Origin: 66-474 sp044464225
GTDB lineage: Bacteria > Pseudomonadota > Gammaproteobacteria > Xanthomonadales > Rhodanobacteraceae
Length of the DNA: 64,000 nt
NCBI GenBank assembly: GCA_044464225.1
Contig: JBIQLN010000002.1
Span: forward strand, 124,001-188,000
Direction: 5' to 3'
Shown here: piece by piece, positions 35,936 to 44,300 of the stretch
Position numbering within the stretch: the first letter of the stretch is position 1
Layout: every line of letters begins with the position of its first letter
Notes under the pieces: generated by a model
What the model was told of the DNA's origin: nothing
Databases searched by the model: none
Seen by the model: only the letters and a program-made list of their open reading frames with translations
Program-made: the position numbers and the translations under genes

Positions 35936-37198
35936 TTACACCGACCGCGTCGCCACCACCGGCGGCACCCTGGAGGCGCGACGCGCCGGTGCGAACACCG
36001 CCAATTGCCCCAGCACCAGGATTGCCAGCACGCCCACGATCACGTACGACACGGGCATGCGATCCATCTGGAACGCCTTCAGCAGCATCACGTTGATGCC
36101 GATCGCCAACACGACGCCAGCCACGCACCCGCCACCGGCGATCAGCAGGTTTTCCATCTGGAAGTAGCGCAGGATGTCACCCTTGGTCGCGCCCAGTGCG
36201 CGCCGAATGCCGATCTGCTTGTGGCGCTGGTTGACCCAGAAACTGGTGAGGCCGGTCATGCCGACACCGGTGACGGCCAGGAGGATCACGCAGATCGCGG
36301 TCATCACCTGCACGATGAACTGATCGGCCACGTAACCCCAGGTGCGCACTTCGGCGAACGTATGGATGCCCTGCATGTCGTAGCGGCCGCCCTGCTGGAT
36401 CACCCGCATGGGATCGACCTTGAACAGCGTATCGCGCACCGCACGCATCGCTTGCTGCATCTGGTCGGGCCTGGCGCGCACCGCGTACATGGTCGCCGCG
36501 TCATCGATGCGGGCGGGAATCAGCACACCGTTCCAGGCAATGGATTTCGCACCGTCCGGGTTCGCGGCGAGCATCCGCGCGACGATGCCGACGATCGTGC
36601 TGGGTTCGGAGCTGCCGTTGAAGTAGATCGGCTGGCCGAGGCCGTCGCCATGCGGGAACAAGCGGTCGGCCAGCGCGCGCGTCACGATCACCGTGGGTGG
36701 TGCGACGGCATCGTCATTGGCGCCGTGGCGCACGTCGGCGCGGGTGAAATCGCGCCCGGCCACCAATTGCAGGCCCAGCGTCGATAGCATTTGCTCGTCA
36801 CCGTGGTAGATCGACGCGCGCGTGGTGCCATGCGCCTGCGCCGGCTGCGTGGACATGCCGCGCGTGTAACCGGTCCGCAACAATGGCAGCGACGTGACGG
36901 GCGTGACGTCCTGCACACCGGGCAAGGCACGCAACGCGGCAAGGTCGGCCAACTGCATCGAATCGAGCTTCGCCACGCTGGCGGCATCGTGCCCCGCCGG
37001 TGCGTCGACGTAACTCTGCGCCACGAGGAACAGGTCCTGTTCGACCAGTCCCGACGGACGTTTGATGAGCTGCGCCAGCGGACCGATGATCGCGATGAGG
37101 TTGCACACGATCGCAAGCGTCAGCGCAATCTGGATGCCGATCAGGAAAGCGCCGGCCTTGTGCCTGCGCAGCGCGGCGACGATGGGTGGAACGTTCAT
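35936..37198 (-). CDS. MacB-like FtsX permease, second of pair
   Basis: 420-residue inner-membrane protein: N-terminal helix (about 15-40), large periplasmic MacB-type domain, then three C-terminal helices carrying an FtsX domain (QRHKQIGIRRALGATKGDILRYFQMENLLIAGGG). It lies 38 bp after the first permease. An upstream extension of the frame belongs to another frame of the neighbour and is excluded. No ATPase or adaptor gene is adjacent, so partners must be encoded elsewhere. Confidence 0.85.
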   Translation of the reverse strand: MNVPPIVAALRRHKAGAFLIGIQIALTLAIVCNLIAIIGPLAQLIKRPSGLVEQDLFLVAQSYVDAPAGHDAASVAKLDSMQLADLAALRALPGVQDVTPVTSLPLLRTGYTRGMSTQPAQAHGTTRASIYHGDEQMLSTLGLQLVAGRDFTRADVRHGANDDAVAPPTVIVTRALADRLFPHGDGLGQPIYFNGSSEPSTIVGIVARMLAANPDGAKSIAWNGVLIPARIDDAATMYAVRARPDQMQQAMRAVRDTLFKVDPMRVIQQGGRYDMQGIHTFAEVRTWGYVADQFIVQVMTAICVILLAVTGVGMTGLTSFWVNQRHKQIGIRRALGATKGDILRYFQMENLLIAGGGCVAGVVLAIGINVMLLKAFQMDRMPVSYVIVGVLAILVLGQLAVFAPARRASRVPPVVATRSV

Positions 37199-37236
37199 GG
37201 CTGGGTTCTCTCCTGCATCACTCTCGTCACGCCACT

Positions 37237-38547
37237 TCAATTCGTCTTGACCTGCCATCCCGGTTGCACGTGCGCCGCGCGCCAGATCGGGTATACCGCG
37301 GCGGCGAGCGTGGCGACGATCGCGGCCCCGATCGTGAGCGCGAGCAGCGGTGCATCCATGCGCGGCAACATGGCCGACCATGATTCGGGAAACTTGGCTG
37401 CCAGCCACAACACCCCGAGCGCCGTGAAGCACACACCGGCGAGGCCACCCGCGATGCCGATCAGCGCACCTTCGGTCATGAACTGCGCATAGATCGCACG
37501 CCGTGGTGCGCCGAGCGCGCGACGCACGCCGATCTCGCCCGATCGACGCAGGAATCGCGCGAGCATCAGGCCGATCGTGTCCACCAGGCAAACGATCAGC
37601 AGCCCGATACCTGCCAGCGGCAATATGCGCACGCCGCCCGGCAAGGCCTGCAGATAATCGAGCCAACCCATCAGGTCATGCAGGCGCACGTTGGGCGCCC
37701 AGTCGAAGCGCTGGCGCGCGAAGTTTTCCAGGTACGCCTTGTATCGCGGCGCGGCCGCGGGCGTATCCAACTCGGCCATGTAACTGATCCAGGCGCAACT
37801 GGATTGCTTGAACGCGTCGAAGCCGGGCTGCGCAGGTTCCTTGAAGCAATCGGTCGAACCCTGCGCCGGCATGCGCGCCGCAACCGCCGTGCTGAAGGGC
37901 AGGAACAGGCCGACCGGCTGGACCATGTAGCCGCCGTAGGCCGGCACGTCGTAATACGCGAACTGGGTGCTCCAGTGACCCAGCACGCCCACCACGCGGT
38001 AGTTGCGACCGTCGATCGCGAACGACTGGCCGACGCTGTCGCGGCCGCCGAACAGTTTGTCGTTCAATTCACTGCTGATCACCGCGACCGGCGCGCGTTC
38101 CGCATCCTCGGCATCGCTCCAGCCGCTGCCGTAACGGAACGGCACGTCCAGCATCGGGAAAAACTGGTCGGTCACCGCGAAGCCCGACGCGTTGAACGGA
38201 TGCTGGTCGCGCCGCGACGGCACCACCGTCGGCGCGATCCAGTAATTCGCGGACTGGTACTTCGCGCGCGCGTCGCGCAGCAGCGCCTCTGCCGTAGCGT
38301 AATCGAGCAGCACGGGCGGATCGTTGTCACCGGTCTTGCTGCGGGCTTCCGGCCCCCACATGTCGATGGTCGGCACGAACAGCCGCGCCGACTTCTGCGG
38401 GATCGGATCGCCGGCGAGGCTGTGCACCAGGGTCCACGTGGTCATCGCCAGCGCCACGCCCACGCCGATGCTGAGCACCATCAGCGCGGTGATTCCGGGT
38501 GAACGCTTCAGGCTCCGGAAGGCAAGGTCGAGGTAGTAGCCGAACAT
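37237..38547 (-). CDS. MacB-like FtsX permease, first of pair
   Basis: 436 residues: N-terminal MFGYYLDLAFRSLKRSPG and helix, periplasmic domain with four Cys, and FtsX C-terminus (SGEIGVRRALGAPRRAIYAQFMTEGALIGIAGG). The ATG at 38547 follows GGAGACGGGG; an ATG four codons earlier is less well placed. Preceded by a sigma-54 type promoter and an enhancer-like array, indicating inducible, activator-dependent expression. FtsX pairs of this kind in Xanthomonadales are part of putative peptide/antibiotic export or envelope-stress loci; here ATPase and membrane-fusion genes are missing. Confidence 0.85.
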   Translation of the reverse strand: MFGYYLDLAFRSLKRSPGITALMVLSIGVGVALAMTTWTLVHSLAGDPIPQKSARLFVPTIDMWGPEARSKTGDNDPPVLLDYATAEALLRDARAKYQSANYWIAPTVVPSRRDQHPFNASGFAVTDQFFPMLDVPFRYGSGWSDAEDAERAPVAVISSELNDKLFGGRDSVGQSFAIDGRNYRVVGVLGHWSTQFAYYDVPAYGGYMVQPVGLFLPFSTAVAARMPAQGSTDCFKEPAQPGFDAFKQSSCAWISYMAELDTPAAAPRYKAYLENFARQRFDWAPNVRLHDLMGWLDYLQALPGGVRILPLAGIGLLIVCLVDTIGLMLARFLRRSGEIGVRRALGAPRRAIYAQFMTEGALIGIAGGLAGVCFTALGVLWLAAKFPESWSAMLPRMDAPLLALTIGAAIVATLAAAVYPIWRAAHVQPGWQVKTN

Positions 38548-38616
38548 CCCCGTCTCCATGAAGGCGACGCATGCAAGCCGCCGCGTCGGATGCAACACCA
38601 AACCCGGTTCTCTTTG

Positions 38617-38633
38617 TGCATGCCGCATGCCAA
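38617..38633 (-). promoter_or_regulatory. Sigma-54 promoter of the FtsX permease operon
   Basis: Minus strand: TTGGCATGCGGCATGCA, with GG and GC separated by 10 nt. Matches TTGGCA.G-N4-.TGCA. Predicted start near 38606, 59 nt before the ATG. Enhancer-like array centred about 106 nt upstream of the predicted start. Confidence 0.75.
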
Positions 38634-38696
38634 GCGACAAGCACGTATTTTGTCCGTCGAATCAGCAGATTGCGGTCGGCAAGTCACCGGCCGACG

Positions 38697-38727
38697 TGTC
38701 CGCGGACAGTTCGCGGACAACGCGGAC
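38697..38727 (-). promoter_or_regulatory. Upstream activator array A (TGTCCG/CGGACA half-sites)
   Basis: A 31 bp array beginning (plus strand) with the perfect palindrome TGTCCGCGGACA, then GTTCGCGGACAA and CGCGGAC. Nearly the same array, with the same spacing to its promoter, lies at 39615-39645. Reads as clustered dimer sites of an enhancer-binding protein. Confidence 0.7.
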
Positions 38728-38733
38728 GCCAAC

Positions 38734-38758
38734 AAAAACCCAGCCGTGAAGGCGGGGC
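38734..38758 (-). terminator. Terminator of the unknown exported protein gene
   Basis: Minus strand: CCCCGCC-TTCAC-GGCTGGG followed by five T. One mismatch in the stem. Sequence is related to the terminator at 39665-39693. Confidence 0.65.
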
Positions 38759-38788
38759 GAAACATGCGCCGGCACCCGGTCGCAACGC

Positions 38789-39460
38789 TTATCTGGCGTT
38801 CCGGGCTATCTGGATGCTTTGGATTGCACGACGGCTCAACGCTGCCGCCATCGCCGCCCATTGGGCATGGTCCGAGCCACCCTCGTCCAGTTGCTGCGCG
38901 GTGTAACCCGTCGGCGCAAGGCTCTCGGCGTAGATGATCATCAGCTCCTTGCGTTTCTTCGCGGGATCGGGCAGATGCACCAGGCGTACCCACATCAGGT
39001 CGCCGCGCTCGTAACCGTGCGAAGCGAGAAGCGAGTAAAAATGCGCGCTGTCCGTGCCGGGTTTCAGCGGCTTCGGCGACGTAACGCCAATGTCTTCGTA
39101 GAAGTCCAGGCCGTCGATGGTGACGTGCTTCGGAGAGTCATAGGTGAAGTGCAGGTCGGGGTGGCCGGGCAGGTAGCCTTCGAACTGGACCCAGATGTAC
39201 TTGCGGATGCGCCCGTCTTTTCCCGCATCGGCGAAAGCAAAGAGTTCTGCCGCATCGAAAGCTCCCAATCCGGGTTTGGTAAAAACGAAACGGTCCGTGC
39301 CGACGTAGTGAACCGAATCCGTCAGCGTGATCCTGACCGCCGGATCGCGCGGCGAGACCACGGTGTTGTCGACCACGGACCGCGCGGGCGTGGCTGCGTA
39401 GCCGCTGAGCCACGATCCGAGCAATGCACTTGCGGCAAACACCATCCAAACGATACGCAT
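38789..39460 (-). CDS. Exported protein of unknown function, sigma-54 controlled
   Basis: 223 residues; ATG at 39460 follows TGGAGG. A signal peptide (VWMVFAASALLGSWLSGYAA) ends near residue 24. The mature protein has mixed alpha/beta character with aromatic-rich stretches (RKYIWVQFEGYLPGHPD, IDGLDFYEDIGVTSP, RGDLMWVRLVHLPDPAKKR, KELMIIYAESL). I do not recognise the family. No Cys in the mature part, so no disulfides. It has its own sigma-54 promoter and activator array of the same type as the FtsX permease operon that follows, implying the two units act together, perhaps as substrate-binding or effector component and transporter. Confidence 0.75.
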   Translation of the reverse strand: MRIVWMVFAASALLGSWLSGYAATPARSVVDNTVVSPRDPAVRITLTDSVHYVGTDRFVFTKPGLGAFDAAELFAFADAGKDGRIRKYIWVQFEGYLPGHPDLHFTYDSPKHVTIDGLDFYEDIGVTSPKPLKPGTDSAHFYSLLASHGYERGDLMWVRLVHLPDPAKKRKELMIIYAESLAPTGYTAQQLDEGGSDHAQWAAMAAALSRRAIQSIQIARNAR

Positions 39461-39532
39461 ACAACCTCCATGAACCAGGAGAAGCTTCGCCCGGGAGTCG
39501 CGCACCGGACACAATCGATCGCCCATGACGAC

Positions 39533-39549
39533 TGCATCCACCATGCCAT
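39533..39549 (-). promoter_or_regulatory. Sigma-54 promoter of the unknown exported protein gene
   Basis: Minus strand: ATGGCATGGTGGATGCA, again with GG-N10-GC. Predicted start near 39522, 62 nt before the ATG. Shares TGGCATG and ATGCA with the promoter at 38617-38633. Confidence 0.72.
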
Positions 39550-39614
39550 GGCGCAAATCCGCAAGGGTCCCCCGGCAAATCAACCGGCTAGCCGCGCAAA
39601 CATGCCCCCATCGA

Positions 39615-39645
39615 TGTCCGCGCACAGTCCGCGGACAACTCGGAC
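39615..39645 (-). promoter_or_regulatory. Upstream activator array B (TGTCCG/CGGACA half-sites)
   Basis: Plus strand begins TGTCCGCGCACAG, then TCCGCGGACAA and CTCGGACA. Aligns base for base with array A except at about five positions. Centre is about 107 nt upstream of the predicted transcription start, against 106 for array A. Confidence 0.7.
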
Positions 39646-39664
39646 ACCACGCGACGAAGCAAAC

Positions 39665-39693
39665 AAAAAGCCCCGCCATGAAGGCGGGGCTTT
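39665..39693 (-). terminator. Terminator of fadL
   Basis: Minus strand stem AGCCCCGCC-TTCAT-GGCGGGGCT followed by five T; the plus strand also has TTT, so weak bidirectional action is possible. 25 bp after the fadL stop. Confidence 0.85.
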
Positions 39694-39717
39694 CGCGTTG
39701 CAGTGTCGCCGGACACG

Positions 39718-41079
39718 TCAGAACCTGTACTGCATCGAGATGCCGAACAGGTCACCCGAGTTGTCGAAGCTGCCGACCAGGCGATCGCCCGTCGCGCTGA
39801 CGTCGTTGACGTTGCCGTCATCGACGAACAGGTGGGTGTAGCCGATGTCGAACCGCAGGTTCGGCATCGGCGTGTAGCCCGCGCCCAGCGAGATCCATTT
39901 GCGTGCACCATCCGGAATGCGCGGGTCGCGCGAGAAGTCGCGGGTGGGCGTCTGGTCATAGGCCACGCCGGCGCGCCAGGTCCACTGGTCGCTCATCCTG
40001 TATTCCATGCCGACCGAGCCGAACAGGGTGTTGCGCCAGCCGTAGTGCTGGTTGATGTCGGGCTGTACCGGATTGGCGAAGTCGATCGCAAGATTCTGGA
40101 ACGAACTCCAGCCGGTCCAACTCAGTTCGGCGCCCCACGACACCGGGCCCAGGGTCTTGTGCCAATAACTCAGGGACGCGGTGGCCGGCGTTGCCAACTG
40201 GCCACTTGCCGCGGTGTTCTGGAACAGCGGCGGCACGCCGGGCTGCGAGAGCACGAACTGCACGCTTGCCGGGACCGTGAAGTACGCCTGTCCGTTGAAG
40301 CTGTGATTGATCTTGCCGTGATAGGAAAGCGCAAGGGTATCCTGGGTGGTCGGTTTCCACTCGGCGCCGATGGCCCAGCCCCACTTCCAGTCATCGCCGC
40401 GCAAGCGCACCGCGCCGTCGGCAGACTGCGGCAGGAAGGTCGGCGCGAGGCCGAACGGTGGCGCCGCCAGGACCGCGCCGTAGTTGATGGCGTTGCCGAG
40501 GTCGATGGTGGTCTTCTGCGCAATCACGGAAAAGCCCAGCGCGAACTGCGGGCTGATCGCCCATGCGATCGAACCGGTGACGTCGATCGACTTCACGCTG
40601 GTCTTCAGCGCCTGGTAGCGGCCCATCCATCCGGCGTCGTACTCGGTGGCGAGTCCGAACGGCGCGTTGATGCCGAAGCCGAGCCGCCAGTTTTCGGCGA
40701 TCGGCGCAATGAAACTGATCGCGGGCACCGGATGCACGCCGCCGCCGTTGCCGCCATCACCACCCGAAAGCGGTTGTCCGATCGCGTCGGTGCCGCTGCC
40801 GTGGAACTGCGTGCTGACGTTGATCGCCGTCGCGTCGATCTGCACCGCGTAAGTATCGAAGTCGACCATCGCCGCGGGATTGTTGATGACCACCGAGGCG
40901 TCGTTGCCGGCGGCTTCGCGGCCAGCGTAGGCGCGGCCCATCGCCTGCACGGTGTTTTCGCTGATCTGGAAACCGGATGCGGACGCGCGCGGGCTGACCA
41001 GCGCCCCGGCCACCGCCATGCTCAGCGCGGCAAGCGCCAGGCCTGCAAACCCCGGCGCGGTAATCGAATACTTGCTCAT
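39718..41079 (-). CDS. fadL: FadL-type long-chain fatty acid / hydrophobic compound porin
   Basis: Outer-membrane beta-barrel of the FadL/TodX family, 453 residues. Signal peptide ends RASAS near residue 35, followed by the diagnostic N-terminal hatch GFQISENTVQAMGRAYAG and the NPAAM motif at 67-71; the C-terminus ends in the membrane-insertion signal GISMQYRF. Imports long-chain fatty acids or other hydrophobic compounds. ATG at 41079 follows GAGGTCC. A perfect inverted repeat 63 bp upstream may be its operator. Confidence 0.92.
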   Translation of the reverse strand: MSKYSITAPGFAGLALAALSMAVAGALVSPRASASGFQISENTVQAMGRAYAGREAAGNDASVVINNPAAMVDFDTYAVQIDATAINVSTQFHGSGTDAIGQPLSGGDGGNGGGVHPVPAISFIAPIAENWRLGFGINAPFGLATEYDAGWMGRYQALKTSVKSIDVTGSIAWAISPQFALGFSVIAQKTTIDLGNAINYGAVLAAPPFGLAPTFLPQSADGAVRLRGDDWKWGWAIGAEWKPTTQDTLALSYHGKINHSFNGQAYFTVPASVQFVLSQPGVPPLFQNTAASGQLATPATASLSYWHKTLGPVSWGAELSWTGWSSFQNLAIDFANPVQPDINQHYGWRNTLFGSVGMEYRMSDQWTWRAGVAYDQTPTRDFSRDPRIPDGARKWISLGAGYTPMPNLRFDIGYTHLFVDDGNVNDVSATGDRLVGSFDNSGDLFGISMQYRF

Positions 41080-41398
41080 CGGTGGACCTCCAGTCGTGGG
41101 TTTTGGCGGTTTGCCGGCCGTCGCGGCCGCGCCGTGCATATTTCATACGTTTGTATGAATTTTGTTATGCCGACTATCGCAGTTTGGAATGGACCGCGCA
41201 AGCCCGTTTGTCAAGGGTCGACCACCTGGCTGAAATATCTCGACTTTCGAAAAAAAACCACCCGCTTCGCGACCCGCCGAATCGCCGTGCCCGGGCCTCA
41301 CCGGGCGTCCATCGGGGCTGCCATGGGGCGGGCGTGAAGGCGTTGTGGTCGATACATGCACATTCCCTATACTTGGGCGTCCGCCGCATGAGCCTGTT
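41080..41398. other. Divergent fadL / ankyrin gene promoter region
   Basis: 319 bp. Holds the palindrome described below and, toward the ankyrin gene, TATACT at 41368-41373 with a poor -35 (TTGTGG, 19 bp spacer). No ORF or RNA is apparent. Confidence 0.5.
41142..41159. promoter_or_regulatory. Perfect inverted repeat upstream of fadL, likely operator
   Basis: TTCATAC-GTTT-GTATGAA, 7 bp arms, AT-rich in a GC-rich gap and overlapping the likely fadL core promoter. Shape fits a TetR-type repressor such as a fatty-acid-responsive FadR/PsrA-like protein; the repressor itself is not in the window. Confidence 0.6.
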
Positions 41399-44300
41399 AT
41401 GCCCGCCAAGCCCCGCCGCCGGCCGCCGCTTTTGAAGTCGCTGCCCTGTTTTGTGCCTTCGTTGATCGCAGTGTTGCTCGCGATCTGGATTCCACCTTCC
41501 TGGGAACGCTACTCGCTGGTGTTGCTGCTGCTTGGGGCTTCGCTGTCGATGGCAGCGGTATGCCACGCGATCGGCTTCGGCTGCGAACCCTCGTTCACGC
41601 GCACCGTGATCCGGCGTGGTCCCGCACACTTGATCGCACTCGCCCTCCACACCGCGGTGGTGTTCCTGCTGGTGGCATGGCCGCTCGCGGTACTGTCGCG
41701 CGCGCCTTCGCTCGCGGCAGCGCTGGGGCTGGCCGTGGCCCTGGCAATCGCGCTGGTGGTGTTGTGGCGGTTGTGGCCGGTGTTCGCGCTGGTCTTCCAA
41801 TGGGACGATGCATTTCCCGCAGGCGCGGAACACTCGTGGATCACCGCCGCGCTGGCGCGCAGCACCACCTTCGCGCGCCATTTGACGCGAGGCCGCGACT
41901 TGTTCGTCACGCATTTCCTGCCCGCGGCGCTCGCGCAACTCGCCATCGCGTTCGGCGCGTTGAGTCTGGCCGGGGTCGGCGCCAACCTGCCCGATGAAAT
42001 CCGCACCGCGGTGCTGTTCCTGTTTGCGGTGGTGGTATTGCCGGTGTGTTCGCTGATCGTCGCCGACCGCACGCTGCGGCTGCTGTTTGGCGGACGTGGC
42101 CAGCGCGTGCCGCCAACGCCTGCCGGCACCCCGCCTTCGTGCGCCCCGGATTCCGAACCGGATCGACCGCCATCGGCCACCGCCGACGATCGCGACGACG
42201 CCGCGCTGCAAGCAGAACCCACCCCGGTCGAACCGGCATTGCCGCAGGCCGCGTTGGACGAGGGCCTGCTCGATGCGATTCGGGCGGGCGACGTAGCGGG
42301 CGCCAACGCCTGGCTGGCGCGCGGCGCCAATCCGGACGCCGCCCCGCCCCCGGGCGCGCGGGACCAGCGTTCGGCATTGGTGTTGGCGGCCGAATTGCCG
42401 GACACGCGGCTGTTGCGTGCACTGATCGGCAAGGGTGCACATGTGAATCTTCCGCATGCGGGCTTGACGCCACTGTTGGCGGCGACGCGCTCATGCAGTC
42501 ATGGCCGTCCGGAAACGGTGACCACGCTGGTGGCGAACGGCGCGGATCCATCCCTGCCCGACGCCGACGGCAACACGCCGCTGCACCACGCCGCGTTGTG
42601 CTCGGAAGCAGCCGTCGCGGCGATCCTGATCGACGCGCAGGCGCCGTTGGAAGCACGCAATCGCAACCAGGCCACGCCTCTGGCGGTCGCCGCCGGCGCC
42701 GCGAACTGGCCGCTGCTGCGTTTCATGCTCGATCACGGCGCGCTCGCCGACACCGCTTTGCCGGCGGCAGCCGGCATCGCCGATGACGATCCCGAGGGCG
42801 TGCAGGTCCTGCTGAAGCACAAGGCACACGTGAACGCCGTCGATACACTGGGCGCGAGCGCGCTGGCGCACGCCGCGCGCGAGAACCACGCGCAGATTGC
42901 GCGCGCCCTGCTGGATGCAGGCGCCAATGCCACTACCGCGGATCGCTACGGCACCACGCCCCTGATGGAAGCCGCGCGCGCGGGCGCCACGGACATCGTG
43001 GCCCTGCTGGCCGAAAAGCAGCCGGACGTGCACGCCGTGGACCAGCATGGCCGTACCGCTTTGACGCTTGCCTGCCAGTCGCCGCGGGCCAATGCCGAAT
43101 GCCTGCGCGCGCTGCTCGCGCTCGGCGCGGATCCGCAGCGCAAAGGCAGCGACGGACGCAGCGCGATCGACCAGGCCAGCGGTGCGGGCCGCTGGGATCT
43201 GGTCGCGCTGATGGATCCGGAGGCGCCGCTGCCGGCCAGCCACGCTCAAGCGGCCCAACCCGAAGCCGGTGCGGATACTCCCTCGCACCTGCTCGATGCG
43301 CTGCGCTTCGATCACTGGAAAGTCGTCGCACGCTTCGCCGAACGCGCGCGCACCTGGCCGGAAACGGAACTCGCCGCGCTGTACCTCGATTTGGCCGACC
43401 ACGCCGGCACCGCAGCGCGCGCGTGGTTGCTGGAACATGGCTTGTCCGCGGAAGCGCGTCTCGACGATGGCAGCCGGCTGTTCGATGCGCTGCTGGATCA
43501 CCTGCCGGCATCACGCGTGGCCGTGCGCCAACTGCTGGACGCCGGCGCCACCCCGGCCGGCGCGGGGCGTTTCGCACGCGCATTGGCGCGACTCGCCGAG
43601 GCCGACGGCGATGCCTCGTTCGCCCTGATGCTGCTGGAACGCGGCGCCGACCTGTTCGGCGCGGATGCCGACGGCCGCACGCCGCTGCACCATGCCAGCC
43701 AGCCGACATTGCTGCCCGTGCTGGATGCGCTGCTCGCGCGCGGCGTCGACCCGAACGTGCGCGATCGCACCGGCGCCACGCCCTTGCACGCAGCGCTGGA
43801 TGCCAACTCCGAAACCGCGCTGCCGCTGGTGAAATCGTTGATCGCACACGGTGCCGATCCCGAAAGTCCCGCGGCCAGCGGGGAAACACCGCTCGGGTTG
43901 GCGCTGGCCCGCGGCGCGACGCAACTCGAGTATTGGCTGCGCTGGATCGGTTGGCCACTGCCCAGGCGTCCGCTGCGCGATGCCGACCTGCCTGCTGCCG
44001 CGGCCGATGCCGACGCCGTGGCCCGCCTGCTGGACCTTGGCCTGCCCGCCGACGCGCGCGACGAGCGCGGCGCCACCGCGCTGCTGCGCGCGAGCGGGGC
44101 CGGCGCCCTGCAAAGCGTGCAACGGTTGCTGGCCGCGCATGCCGACCCGAGGCTCACCGTCGACACCGGCGCCTCGCCGCTGTCGGCCGCCGTGAGCGCG
44201 CGCCACGCCGACATCGTGCGCGCACTGGTGTCTGCCGGCGTGCCGGTCGACGAACGCCACGCGGACGAGGTCACCGCGTTGATGATCGCCGCTGCGCTCG

